Source of the DNA: JAACFF01 sp963807975
Lineage (GTDB): Bacteria > Chloroflexota > Anaerolineae > Promineifilales > Promineifilaceae
NCBI GenBank assembly: GCA_963807975.1
Contig: CAWEDV010000002.1
Coordinates: forward strand, 310,001 to 374,000
DNA: 64,000 nucleotides
Direction: 5' to 3'
Shown here: piece by piece, positions 8,612-17,272 of the stretch
How positions within the stretch are numbered: position 1 is the stretch's first letter
Layout: every line of letters begins with the position of its first letter
The notes under the pieces: generated by a model
Database searches by the model: none
The model's input: the letters and a program-made list of their open reading frames with translations, nothing else
Told to the model about the DNA's origin: nothing
Program-made: the position numbers and the translations under genes

Positions 8612-8862
8612 CCAATCACGTCGCTTCACACTTTTAACGGTGACGCTTAGCAAACCTGGGAGAACCGTCCCGTCGCAGCGCTCGCAGCGCGTGTCGAGCA
8701 TAGTCCTCAATCCCCTGGTGGAAGGCAAACGGGCAGACAGGTTGTTTGGTATCTTATCCTGTTCTACTCCGTTCTGACCCTCTATTCAATAGTGTAAAGT
8801 AAGAGGCCACGCTCACTCACGTGTATACACCTCATAGTCTTGTTCTTACCCCGACATATATA
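8599..8862. repeat. Structured repeat, copy A
   Basis: This ~264-bp segment is an imperfect copy of 45009-45271 in the same orientation. Both keep the order GTGATT..AATCAC hairpin, a GC-rich core with GTCGCAGCGCTCGC, and an ACGGG..AGACAGG / CCTGTTCTAC..CGT stem. On the minus strand copy A still pairs through that stem, with one bulged A and one G-T wobble where copy B has Watson-Crick pairs. It contains no conserved reading frame. It lies between an IS481-like remnant and the IS256-family element. It may be a non-autonomous element or a structured RNA. Confidence 0.7.
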
Positions 8863-8901
8863 CAAAGATTTTTTGTCGCGAATTGATAATGTCTTACATA
8901 G

Positions 8902-10254
8902 TGGTGTAATTTAGAACGTTGACAAAAGGCGTCATCGTGTGTTTCCTTGAAGATCAGGAAAAATCTATAACACAAGGAGCACACGATGACAGATATCAGT
9001 ATGGCACTCCTCGAGTACCTGCGCAAGCATGGCCTGGACCAGGATTCTAACTTCCTGAAAGAAGGAATCCGCTTGCTCAGCGAGATGGTAATGGACCTTG
9101 AAGTGAGTGAACAGATCCGCGCCGGTAAATACGAGCGCAATCCAGAACGGCGTACGCATCGGAATGGGTATCGGGAACGCCTTTGGGAAACCCGAGTAGG
9201 CGAGATTCCCTTGCAGATACCGAAACTGCGCACCGGCAACTACTTTCCGAGCTTGCTAGAACCACGTCGCCGCTCGGAAAAAGCGTTGCTGGCTGTTGTG
9301 CAGCAAGCGTACATCCAGGGCGTGAGCACCCGCAAGGTGGACGCCTTGCTGCAAGCGTTGGGCTTAACAGGCATCGACAAGAGCAAGGTCAGCCGCATCT
9401 GCAAGGAGCTGGATAGCGTCGTGGCGTTGTTCCGCGACCGACCACTCAACGATGCGTATCCATACCTCTGGCTGGACGCCTTGTACCTTAAGGTTCGCCA
9501 GAACGGCCGAATCGTTAGCCTGGCCGTGGTCATAGCCATTGGGGTGCGTACCAGTGGAGAACGGGACATTCTCGGCTTTGACGTCGGTGCTAGCGAGGAT
9601 GAGGCCTTCTGGTTGCAGTTCCTGCGGCGGTTGAAAGAACGCGGACTACACGGCGTACGCTTAATCACCAGCGACGTCCATCTGGGCCTGAAAAAAGCCT
9701 TGAGCCAGACGATGAGCGAAACGAGTTGGCAACGCTGCCGGGTGCACTTCATGCGCAACTTGTTGGCCTATGTGCCCAAAAGGGACAAGGCGATGGTCGC
9801 AGCCGCTGTACGCACTATCTTCGCCCATCTTGAGCGGGAAGCAGCTGGCCAGCAACTCATCGAGGTGGCCTCCGTGTTGCAGCAACGTTGGCCGAAAGCG
9901 GCGAATATGTTGCTTGAAGCCGAAGAGGATATCCTTTGCTTCATGCATTTCCCGCAGGGCCACTGGCGGCTGATCTATTCAAACAATCCGCTAGAGCGGC
10001 TCAACAAGGAGATTAAGCGACGTACCAATGTGGTCGGTATCTTTCCCGACCGAAACGCCGTCATCCGCCTTGTTGGCGCCTTGCTGATAGAGATTGACGA
10101 CGAGTGGCAGATAGGTCGACGCTACTTCAGCCTGGCCTCGATGAAGGAGTTGTTGGAACCTGACGATGAGACTAAGCTGGCGGCATTACCCATTCCGTTG
10201 GCACCGATCCATTGACATTATTCAGTTGTTAACAAGGAAACTCAAATTACACCA
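8902..10254. mobile_element. Complete IS256-family insertion sequence
   Basis: The element is bounded by inverted ends, TGGTGTAATTT at 8902-8912 and AAATTACACCA at 10244-10254, and encloses one full transposase. Its length of about 1.35 kb is normal for IS256-family elements. I could not identify a clean 8- or 9-bp target duplication in the flanks. It separates copy A of the structured repeat from the cytochrome gene. Confidence 0.85.
8986..10215 (+). CDS. IS256-family (mutator-type) transposase
   Basis: A 409-residue transposase with ACAAGGAGC before the ATG. All parts of the DDE core are present: first Asp in WLDALYLKVR, second Asp in LITSDVHLGLK, and Glu in NNPLERLNKEIKRRT. The N-terminal RNGYRERLWETRVGEIPLQI segment is the typical IS256 DNA-binding part. 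The frame is intact from end to end and the terminal inverted repeats are recognisable, so this copy may still be active. It is the only plainly complete classical DDE element in the window. Confidence 0.95.
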   Translation: MTDISMALLEYLRKHGLDQDSNFLKEGIRLLSEMVMDLEVSEQIRAGKYERNPERRTHRNGYRERLWETRVGEIPLQIPKLRTGNYFPSLLEPRRRSEKALLAVVQQAYIQGVSTRKVDALLQALGLTGIDKSKVSRICKELDSVVALFRDRPLNDAYPYLWLDALYLKVRQNGRIVSLAVVIAIGVRTSGERDILGFDVGASEDEAFWLQFLRRLKERGLHGVRLITSDVHLGLKKALSQTMSETSWQRCRVHFMRNLLAYVPKRDKAMVAAAVRTIFAHLEREAAGQQLIEVASVLQQRWPKAANMLLEAEEDILCFMHFPQGHWRLIYSNNPLERLNKEIKRRTNVVGIFPDRNAVIRLVGALLIEIDDEWQIGRRYFSLASMKELLEPDDETKLAALPIPLAPIH

Positions 10255-10558
10255 TTGACTAAGACGCTAACCGCGAATTTCATAGAACGCCGATATCCTA
10301 TCATTTCGCCAACCCGCATTTCAAGCATTGATTTCAACCTGGTAGCTTGTCGTGCCACTTTGGCAGCATACCGCATTCCCGATATTTTCTTTTCGATAAT
10401 TACCTCAGATCATGCCGGATGAGATCTTTGTACGCTTCAGATGACAGAGATGAAAAGTTAACTAACAATTCCCGAAGTAAGGTGGGGATTTCGAACTAAT
10501 TTCATGTGGACAGTGTTATGCTCTCCAAATTGTTTAGATGATTTACAAGGAGTAATCA
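10255..10558. other. Intergenic region upstream of the cytochrome lipoprotein gene
   Basis: About 300 bases without a credible reading frame lie between the right end of the IS256 element and the cytochrome gene. It should carry the promoter of that gene. No clear promoter hexamers, terminator or repeat was seen apart from the IS end. Confidence 0.4.
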
Positions 10559-11770
10559 ATGCCCATGAAACCAATAAGGATCTTCCTATTACTAGTTGCT
10601 TGGATAGCGGTGGGCTGCGGATCGGCGACGCCGGATCGGCAGGAACAAGTTGCGGAGACGGGAGCGGAGGTGATGCCTTTTGATCTAGAACGCACGACCC
10701 ACATCTTTGAAAAGCTCGATAACGGCGGCTTGCAGCAAGTTGTCTCTGATGACGGCGACGGTGCGCAGATCGAGCTTATCCGCATGCACCTTGCCGATGA
10801 AGCAGCGCGTTTCAGTCGCGGTGATTTTCATGATCCGGCGATGATTCATGGGGAGGATATGGCTGGCCTGCATGAGCTGACGACGGGTGCAGAGAAGTTG
10901 ACGATTGTTTACAGCGACGTGGATGGCGGCGGCCAGATGCTTTATACATCCGAAGATGGCGCCCTGATTACTGCGCTGCATGCGTGGTTTGACCAGCAGG
11001 TGGCTGATCATGGCGCACATGCCCAAGTGGAGCGCTCTGAGCAAGCCGAAACAATGACCGGCGAAGCGGACACAGAGATGAACATGGGAATGGGGATGAT
11101 GGGCAACAACAGCATGCGCGTCGCCCACCACTCGGAGATTCCTCAAGCGTACGTCATGTCAAATAATCCGGTTACAGCCGACGCAGACTCACTGGAACGC
11201 GACGCTGCTATCTACAGCTCCAGCTGTGCAGTATGTCACGGAGATGGCGGCATGGGCGACGGACCGGGTGCAGTCAATCTTGATCCACCTGTTTCACCAA
11301 TTGTGCATACGAGTCAAATGTTGAGCGATGCCTATCTGTTCTGGCGCATCAGCGAGGGAGGCCAGGGCGATCCGCTCAAGTCGGCAATGCCAACTTGGAA
11401 AGACACATTGGATGAACAAGAACGCTGGGACGTCATTAACTACGTGCAGGCAATCGGCCGGGGTGACGTGGAGCCGCAGCACAAAATGGGCGGTGCGGCG
11501 TTTGACCCTGCTGTCGAGCAGCAGAACCGGTTAGAGATGCTGGCGGAGGCTATGGAAGCCAGTTTAATAAATCAGGCAGACGCGGACAACTTCGATCTTG
11601 TTCATACGGCTTTGGATTCATTAATGGCCGAGACCGGTCTACGTATGCAGGGAAATAATCTACCAGCGCTGCTCACTATTCTTGTTGAGCGGACAACAGT
11701 TACACAGATGCAAGCAGACACATTCGCGGATGTGCATGATGTGTTGATTGAAGCTGGTCTGATGCGCTAA
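10559..11770 (+). CDS. Lipoprotein with C-terminal cytochrome c domain
   Basis: A 403-residue exported protein preceded by AAGGAGTAATCA. Residues 1-20 form a lipoprotein signal with lipobox AVGC (Cys20). Residues 30-165 are acidic and unassigned. A Met-rich run (MNMGMGMMG, 174-182) leads into HH and a monohaem cytochrome c domain with CAVCH at 223-227, GDGPGA after it, and an axial-Met candidate in PLKSAMPTW. About 95 residues of helical sequence follow. A membrane-anchored electron carrier is likely. The Met/His-rich stretch could bind copper, which is inference. It is a single gene with IS remnants on both sides. Confidence 0.85.
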   Translation: MPMKPIRIFLLLVAWIAVGCGSATPDRQEQVAETGAEVMPFDLERTTHIFEKLDNGGLQQVVSDDGDGAQIELIRMHLADEAARFSRGDFHDPAMIHGEDMAGLHELTTGAEKLTIVYSDVDGGGQMLYTSEDGALITALHAWFDQQVADHGAHAQVERSEQAETMTGEADTEMNMGMGMMGNNSMRVAHHSEIPQAYVMSNNPVTADADSLERDAAIYSSSCAVCHGDGGMGDGPGAVNLDPPVSPIVHTSQMLSDAYLFWRISEGGQGDPLKSAMPTWKDTLDEQERWDVINYVQAIGRGDVEPQHKMGGAAFDPAVEQQNRLEMLAEAMEASLINQADADNFDLVHTALDSLMAETGLRMQGNNLPALLTILVERTTVTQMQADTFADVHDVLIEAGLMR

Positions 11771-12058
11771 AGCGATTTCACTGCGGGTACTGGGGAAAGA
11801 CGGGCGGCAAAGGATCTGCCCGTTCCCTGCAAAAACCTCATCTCGACAAGATTCAGTCTCAAATTATTAGTTCTCCTCGCCATATGGGGCAAATATTGCA
11901 GTGATCCCATTTTTGCCAAAGAATTCATACCAACTCTGATCAATCTTTGTCTTCTGATAGAATCCGTTTCTTTCGCAAATTGAGGTTTAGATTTTGCGAT
12001 TTGGTCAGCCGTCGCTCATGTCTTCTCCCTACTACTTGAACTGATACCAATAAGTCGT

Positions 12059-13109
12059 ATGTCCGATCTGGACAAAGACCTAGAAATACTTGTCGTTCGA
12101 TACCAGCTAGTCATCGCCGATCGCAAACTGAACCGAACCATCAAGCCCAGCCGCATCGAAAAACTGATTCTGGCAGTTCTGGTGAACCGGATGGAGAGTG
12201 CCACTTATCGCTCGACAAATGAACTGCGAAGCTCTGTTAGGCTCCTCTCTCCACGAACCGTCTTTCGCTGGCATAATGATCCGGTCAAACGCAAATGGAC
12301 CTACAAGCATCAAAACAAGGGCGGTCGTCCACGGATAAGCCATGACATACAGGAGCTGGTTCTTCGCCTGGCCAAATAAATCCAAGATGGGGATACGGCA
12401 AGATCGAGGGCGAAATCCTCAAGCTGGGCATCAATATATCACAAACGACGATCCGTAATATCCTCAATCGGCATGGAATCGTCCCAGCACCGGTCCGAGC
12501 TGGCTCACTTGGTTGGCGACAGCTGATGAACCACTACCAGAGCCAGCTCTTGGCCTGTTATTTTCTGACTGTTGAGACTCTGTTCTTGAAAACTTTATAC
12601 ATTTTCTTCTATCTTGAAATCGGAACACACCGTGTCCATATTGCAGGCATCACTGAATATCCTAACGTTCATTGGGTAGCGCAGCAAGCGTGAAGGATCA
12701 GCTGGTTCCTGCAAGAGCGAGATACCAATCATGGTTGCCTGATTCGCGACAATGACAGTAAGAATACTGATTTTTTTGATTCTGTTTTCGAATCAGAAGG
12801 CATCAACATCATCCGCACCCCATTAAAATCTCCAATTGCTAATACTTTTGCTGAGTGAATGGTGCAAATGCTTCGAACCAAGTGTCTGGACAACCCACTT
12901 ATAGTCGACGAGACCCACCTGCGTCGTGTGCTCGCTGAATACGTAGAATACTACAACTTGAGACGACCACACCAAGGTCTGAATCAGCAGTTTCCAATCC
13001 CCTCTCCCCCATCGTAGGCATCTGGCCTTATTCAAAGCCGCAAAATACTAGGCGGCGTCATCAACGACTACGTCCGGATTCCGGAAGAAAATATCATTTC
13101 AACAAGCTA
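12059..13109 (+). pseudogene. IS481-like integrase-core transposase, decayed
   Basis: The frame starts around LEILVVRYQLVIADRKL and runs to a stop at 12377. Similarity continues in another frame with WGYGKIEGEILKLGINIS and RNILNRHGIVPAP, so there is one frameshift near 12380. Further stops follow: TGA after VAQQA, TGA before MVQMLRTKCLDN, and TAG after PSPPS. The first catalytic Asp has become Tyr (LACYFLTVET, expected LACDF.TVET). The end keeps LAEYVEYYNLRRPHQGL. This element is long dead. The 21-bp repeat at 11857-11877 and the segment 13251-13363 probably mark its flanks. Confidence 0.85.
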
Positions 13110-13250
13110 AAAAGAGCTTGCTCAAATACCCGCAACAAAAAACCCAGAAGTTTAATCTGGGCTTTCTTCGCTACGCTATTCGCCTGGTATTCTGCTATCT
13201 GGCGTTCATCAGAAACGAGAGGCCATCGCAATTGCGGCCAAATTTTCCTC

Positions 13251-13363
13251 GGCGATCCAATCTTTTCTACCAATTTCTAGATGTCCGTTCAGCATTATTC
13301 GGTGGGCAAGATTTCCCTTGGGTCGGGCGTCATAGTCTATGCGCCATACGGGTGATGTTTCTG
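13251..13363. repeat. IS481-like downstream segment, second copy
   Basis: This segment aligns base by base, with scattered substitutions, to 8500-8611. Shared words include CCAATTTCTAG and GCAAGAT.TCCCTTG. In both places it follows an IS481-like transposase C-terminus, so it is most simply the 3' non-coding end of that element. Confidence 0.6.
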
Positions 13364-13533
13364 ACTCGATATGTCGGCTATAATCGCTTATCCGAAAATA
13401 TATCGTGCACTGATATCCTACCATCAGGTCAACCAGTAATCAAGCGCCGGTACTAGTCGATTCTTAAGCAAGAACTGCAAATCGGTTAAGTCAACTACTG
13501 TTTCTTCCCGTTACAACCCAATGCCTAAGCATC

Positions 13534-14589
13534 TTACGTCGTAGCTGTCACGTTGCCACCCTTTCCCGTCCAGTTAGTGTGGAAAAACTCGCCCCGTGGC
13601 TTATCGATGCGCTCATAGGTATGCGCGCCGAAATAATCCCTCTGAGCCTGCAACAGTTTTACCGGCAGCCGTTTGCGCCGGTAACCGTCATAGAAGGCCA
13701 ATGCGCTGGACATAGTTGGGACGGGGATCCCTAACAATACGGTCGTACCCACTACTCGCCGCCAGGCAACTTCCGCTTTCTGCACCTGCTCCTTGAAGAA
13801 TGGGGCTAACAGCAGGTTATTGAGGTCAGGGTTTTTATCATAGGCCGCTTTGATGTCATCCAAGAAGGCCGCACGAATGATACAGCCACCGCGCCACATC
13901 AGAGCAATACTGCCGTAGGCCAGGTTCCAGCCAAACACTTCGGAGGCGGCGGGCATGTCCAATGTCTGGCTCATCACATCGTACACTTCGTTGATAAGCT
14001 GCATGTCCCCATATTCATGCCATTGTGCACCATCTTCACAAAATGTCCGGCTCCTTCCTGGCCAACCCAATCACAGCAGGGAGAGCCATCGGCCACCTTG
14101 GCCGCAATCCCCTGGAAAATCGACTTGACATGTGGCCATGCCTCCGGCGCACCGCCGGGCATGATTGAAGTGCCATTGCGTGCCCCTTCCTCACCGCCTG
14201 AGACGCCGGTGCCAATGCATAGCAATCCTTTCTCGGCCAGCTCCCTGGTGCGGCGCGTGGAATCGGGGTAGTGGGAATTGCCGCCATCAATAATGATGTC
14301 TCCAGGCTTCAGTACGGGAACGAGCTATTCGATGGTCGCGTCCACCGGCCAGCCGGCCTTGACCATGATCCCAATCCGCTTCGGCTGTTTTAGAATGGAT
14401 ACCGATTCTTCTAAAGAGCGGGTGCCAGTTACCTCGGTCCCGCCTACCTCGTTTTCCATGAAACGATCTACCTTGCTGGTTGTGCGATTGAAAACGACTA
14501 CTGTAAATCCGTGATCATCCCATATTCAATACCAGGTTCTGGCCCATGACGACCAATCCAATTAATCCAATGTCTGCTTGTTGTGTCAT
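13534..14589 (-). pseudogene. gnd: 6-phosphogluconate dehydrogenase (Gnd), multiply broken
   Basis: The minus strand starts MTQQADIGLIGLVVMGQNLV at 14589 and ends FGAHTYERIDKPRGEFFHT before the stop at 13534, the two ends of decarboxylating 6-phosphogluconate dehydrogenase. Between them the frame shifts by one base after NMG (about 14520), meets TAG in TIE*LVPVLKPGDI (about 14325), continues with IGTGVSGGEEGA, and shifts again at HNGM (about 14030) before YGDMQLINEVYDVM. After that it jumps to EVFGWNLAYGSIALMWRGGC, so about 120 residues of the normal ~470 are missing. It follows gluconokinase by 32 bases and would have closed the gluconate branch of the operon. This copy cannot make a working enzyme. 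Confidence 0.92.
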
Positions 14590-14621
14590 TTTGTTATCTC
14601 GCATTTTCAAACAATAATTGA

Positions 14622-15122
14622 TTAAATAGCGAGTAAAATCAGGGCCAGAATTTCATCGACGTTATGGTCAATGCGTACGTGTATCGCTTCATTCGCCAGC
14701 GGCGGTTCCAAGGCCTCAAACTGGCTGTGCAGCATCTCCGGCTTCATATAATGGTCCTCGCGCGCTTGCATGCGCTGCCAGATAAGATCAAATTCACCTT
14801 CTAGATAAATAAACTGAATTTGCTCGTTAACCCGGAGTTGATCACGGTACCTTTTTTTCAGCGCGGAACAGGCAAGCACAGCCGTCTCCCCTTTTTCAAA
14901 ATGCTCCACGATCAAATCTGCAAGACTTGCCAGCCAAGGTGCGCGATCTTTATCGTTCAATGGCACGCCACCAGCCATTTTGGTCAGGTTTTGCGGCGAG
15001 TGGAAGTCATCTGCATCATAAAGCTGGCAGCCTAGATGAGCAGCCAACGCCTCCCCCACGGTTGTTTTGCCGGATCCGGAAACGCCCATTATCACGAAGA
15101 ATCGAACCTCTTGCACGTTCAT
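14622..15122 (-). CDS. gntK: Gluconokinase
   Basis: A 166-residue kinase of the GntK family, with Walker A GVSGSGKT at residues 13-20, then LYDADDFHSPQNLTKMAGG, NDKDRAPWL and LACSALKKRYRD, the standard gluconokinase words. It phosphorylates D-gluconate to 6-phosphogluconate with ATP in the cytoplasm. Its ATG overlaps the stop of the LarA-like gene by four bases (ATGA), so translation is probably coupled. The next gene is the gnd pseudogene. The pairing with a LarA-family protein upstream suggests that gluconate arises by epimerisation as well as uptake. The frame is intact and of normal length. Confidence 0.93.
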   Translation of the reverse strand: MNVQEVRFFVIMGVSGSGKTTVGEALAAHLGCQLYDADDFHSPQNLTKMAGGVPLNDKDRAPWLASLADLIVEHFEKGETAVLACSALKKRYRDQLRVNEQIQFIYLEGEFDLIWQRMQAREDHYMKPEMLHSQFEALEPPLANEAIHVRIDHNVDEILALILLAI

Positions 15123-16396
15123 TCTTCTGTACTTGTTTCCTTCAAGCGGTATAGCATCTCACCAGCCTTGGGCACGTATAGAACCCCCTCGTCTTCTCGT
15201 TCTTGCCATTCAGCCAAATCGATCTCGTCCGGATTAACATAGCCAAGGGCTAATTGAGCGCAATCTCCCGGCGCGAGCTGCGTAGCCAGGGAGACGTTAG
15301 CTCTGGGATATTCCACACCGTTCTCATAACGGCCGTCTCCACGCACGTGGGTGCTATGGGCCAATACCCCCAGCGGCACGTGCGTAAATTTCTCCCATTG
15401 GTTTAGGAAATAGGGCAACACATGATAACCGATCTCGTAAATATATTTGCCATGCACATGACTGACCGTGTCCAGGTGCGGCGCGTAGATGATAAGTTCG
15501 CCGCCCTCGGCCAGCGCCGGTTCCAGCTTATACATCGCTTTAGCACCTGTCCACAATTCATCGTACATCACCGGCGCGCGAGACAGCACGCGTTGGAATG
15601 GCTTATCCACCCAGATAATGTGCCGCTGCGAAGAAAATTCAGCAGCGGCGCTCCAGGCGGATTTATAATCACCGATAAATATCCCCGCTAGACCATCCCC
15701 GACAACAACCAGGGCGATCAACGTTGTCGGTGTGGGTACATGATCGGCGGCGGCATGAATCATGGCCCGCACAGGCGTCTCCTTGATCCCGATAGTGCCC
15801 CGCACCCCAGCCAACGCGCCCAGCCAATGGGTGACATTGATCATATCCGCGGCCGAAATCCCAGGAAAATAATATTTTGCGCCGCCTGAAAAACCGACAA
15901 CTTCATGGGGAAACGTTGGTCCCAGGATTAGTACCTGATCATATTCCAATACAAGCCTATTAATAGTGACGGCTACATCGCCGCCTAAGGTGGGATGCCA
16001 GTTATCCCCCGCGATCTCTTGAATTTGCGATTGGGGCAAAGTGGCTAGTTGTATAAGGGTGCCTGGATCGCCCCAGTCATGGTTGAGCAAGCCCACATTC
16101 TTGTATGTTGTTCGCCTCTCCTCTTGCGAGATACCAACCAGTCGATTCAACTGATCGACTGATAATGATGGATGAGTCCCGAGAGCGACCAAAAAATCAA
16201 GCTGTCGTGCATCGTGCAATGTTTCCACGAGCATGCGAAACAACATTGGCAGAGGGATAGTGCGTGTGTGATCAGGAATGAGAACAAGTATCTTTTGGCC
16301 GCCATATCTACCCTGTAAACCAGAGGATAATGTTTGGCGGATAGTATCCTTATCAAGTAGTTGATCTTGCGGGGCTACTGCTTCGATTTCTATCAT
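15119..16396 (-). CDS. LarA-family nickel-pincer racemase/epimerase, candidate gluconate/mannonate 2-epimerase
   Basis: A 425-residue LarA/DUF2088 protein. The expected residues are visible: D42-H-T-R45, His75 in ALGTHPS, His164 in FPHEVVGFSGGAK, Lys174 (the covalent nickel-pincer anchor) and His190. The spacing 164-174-190 equals that of His174-Lys184-His200 in Lactiplantibacillus LarA. LarA homologs interconvert C2 epimers of hydroxy acids; a D-gluconate 2-epimerase has been described in this superfamily (from memory). Here the gene sits between a mannonate-dehydrogenase-type SDR, whose TAG directly touches this ATG, and gluconokinase, which it overlaps. Mannonate-to-gluconate conversion is therefore the best inference. 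Cofactor genes larB, larC and larE are not in the window. Confidence 0.8.
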   Translation of the reverse strand: MIEIEAVAPQDQLLDKDTIRQTLSSGLQGRYGGQKILVLIPDHTRTIPLPMLFRMLVETLHDARQLDFLVALGTHPSLSVDQLNRLVGISQEERRTTYKNVGLLNHDWGDPGTLIQLATLPQSQIQEIAGDNWHPTLGGDVAVTINRLVLEYDQVLILGPTFPHEVVGFSGGAKYYFPGISAADMINVTHWLGALAGVRGTIGIKETPVRAMIHAAADHVPTPTTLIALVVVGDGLAGIFIGDYKSAWSAAAEFSSQRHIIWVDKPFQRVLSRAPVMYDELWTGAKAMYKLEPALAEGGELIIYAPHLDTVSHVHGKYIYEIGYHVLPYFLNQWEKFTHVPLGVLAHSTHVRGDGRYENGVEYPRANVSLATQLAPGDCAQLALGYVNPDEIDLAEWQEREDEGVLYVPKAGEMLYRLKETSTEE

Positions 16397-17230
16397 CTAG
16401 ACTCCACTGAAAGCGGCGAAGCCGCCATCGATTGGTAGTACAACGCCGGTAACGAACTCTGAGGCTGGGGACAACAGCCAGTAGACCGCGCCCAACAAAT
16501 CTTCCGGTGCACCGAAGCGGGCCATTGGCGTATGGTCAATGATCTGCTGCCCACGCTCGGTTAATTCGCCACTCTCTTCCTCAGTCAGCAAGAAGCGATT
16601 CTGCTTTGTCAGGAAGAAACCGGGCGCGATAGCATTTACGCGTATGTTGGGTGAATATTCCTGGGCCATGTGCACGGCCAGCCACTGTGTAAAATTACTG
16701 ACACCCGCCTTGGCCGCCGAATAGCCGGGAATGCGCGTCAATGGCGTAAAGGCGCTCATGGATGAAACATTGAGAATGATACCCTCCCCCTTATCTGCCA
16801 TCATGCGCCCAAACACTTGGCTGGGTAAAATCGTACCCAGGATGTTTAAATCAAATACAAAGCGCAGGGCTTCATCTGGTAGATCAAAGAAAGAGACGTC
16901 CTCGCTTGTGGTGGCCTGCGGATGATTACCTCCTGCGGCGTTAATGAGTATGTCAATGTCGCCGAACGCAGCCTGGATATTTTCAGCAGCCGATTCCAAA
17001 TTCTCGCGGACCAGTACATCGCCGAATACGACCATATATTTACCCGGCCCGGCATCCATCGGCTCCAGCAGATATTCAGGCAGGTTGGGGTTACGATCTA
17101 GGACAGCTATATTAGCGCCGCAGCCGACCAAAGCGCAAGCCATCTCCCCCCCGAGCACGCCGGTGCCACCGGTGATGACGGCGGTTTTGTTGCTGAAGTC
17201 ATACCATTGGGTAAGTTCTTGTAGATTCAT
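16397..17230 (-). CDS. SDR-type D-mannonate (fructuronate) oxidoreductase
   Basis: A classical SDR of 277 residues from the ATG at 17230 (MNLQELTQWYDFSNKTAVIT); an upstream in-frame ATG at 17272 has no ribosome site and is less likely. The cofactor motif TGGTGVLGG, the INAAGGNHP strand with Asn, catalytic Ser in NVSSMSAF and GYSAAKAG with Tyr and Lys are intact. The sequence style resembles the Bacillus UxuB (YjmF) SDR, which reduces D-fructuronate to D-mannonate. Position after uxaC and uxaE supports this. Its TAG stop is immediately followed by the ATG of the LarA-like gene. A broader sugar-acid specificity is possible. Confidence 0.78.
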   Translation of the reverse strand: MNLQELTQWYDFSNKTAVITGGTGVLGGEMACALVGCGANIAVLDRNPNLPEYLLEPMDAGPGKYMVVFGDVLVRENLESAAENIQAAFGDIDILINAAGGNHPQATTSEDVSFFDLPDEALRFVFDLNILGTILPSQVFGRMMADKGEGIILNVSSMSAFTPLTRIPGYSAAKAGVSNFTQWLAVHMAQEYSPNIRVNAIAPGFFLTKQNRFLLTEEESGELTERGQQIIDHTPMARFGAPEDLLGAVYWLLSPASEFVTGVVLPIDGGFAAFSGV

Positions 17231-17272
17231 AATTTCGTACTCTTTTGTAACCTGATTTCGGGTTCCTTTCAT

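Noticed and set aside
13209..13424. A minus-strand reading resembling a hexapeptide acetyltransferase (LEIGRKDWIAEENL)
   Set aside because: The similarity is short, the second copy at 8.5 kb has a stop in it, and the segment is better explained as the 3' end of an IS element.
13118..13456. A 112-codon frame after the IS481-like pseudogene
   Set aside because: It covers the IS downstream segment that recurs at 8.5 kb, and the frame is not open in that copy.
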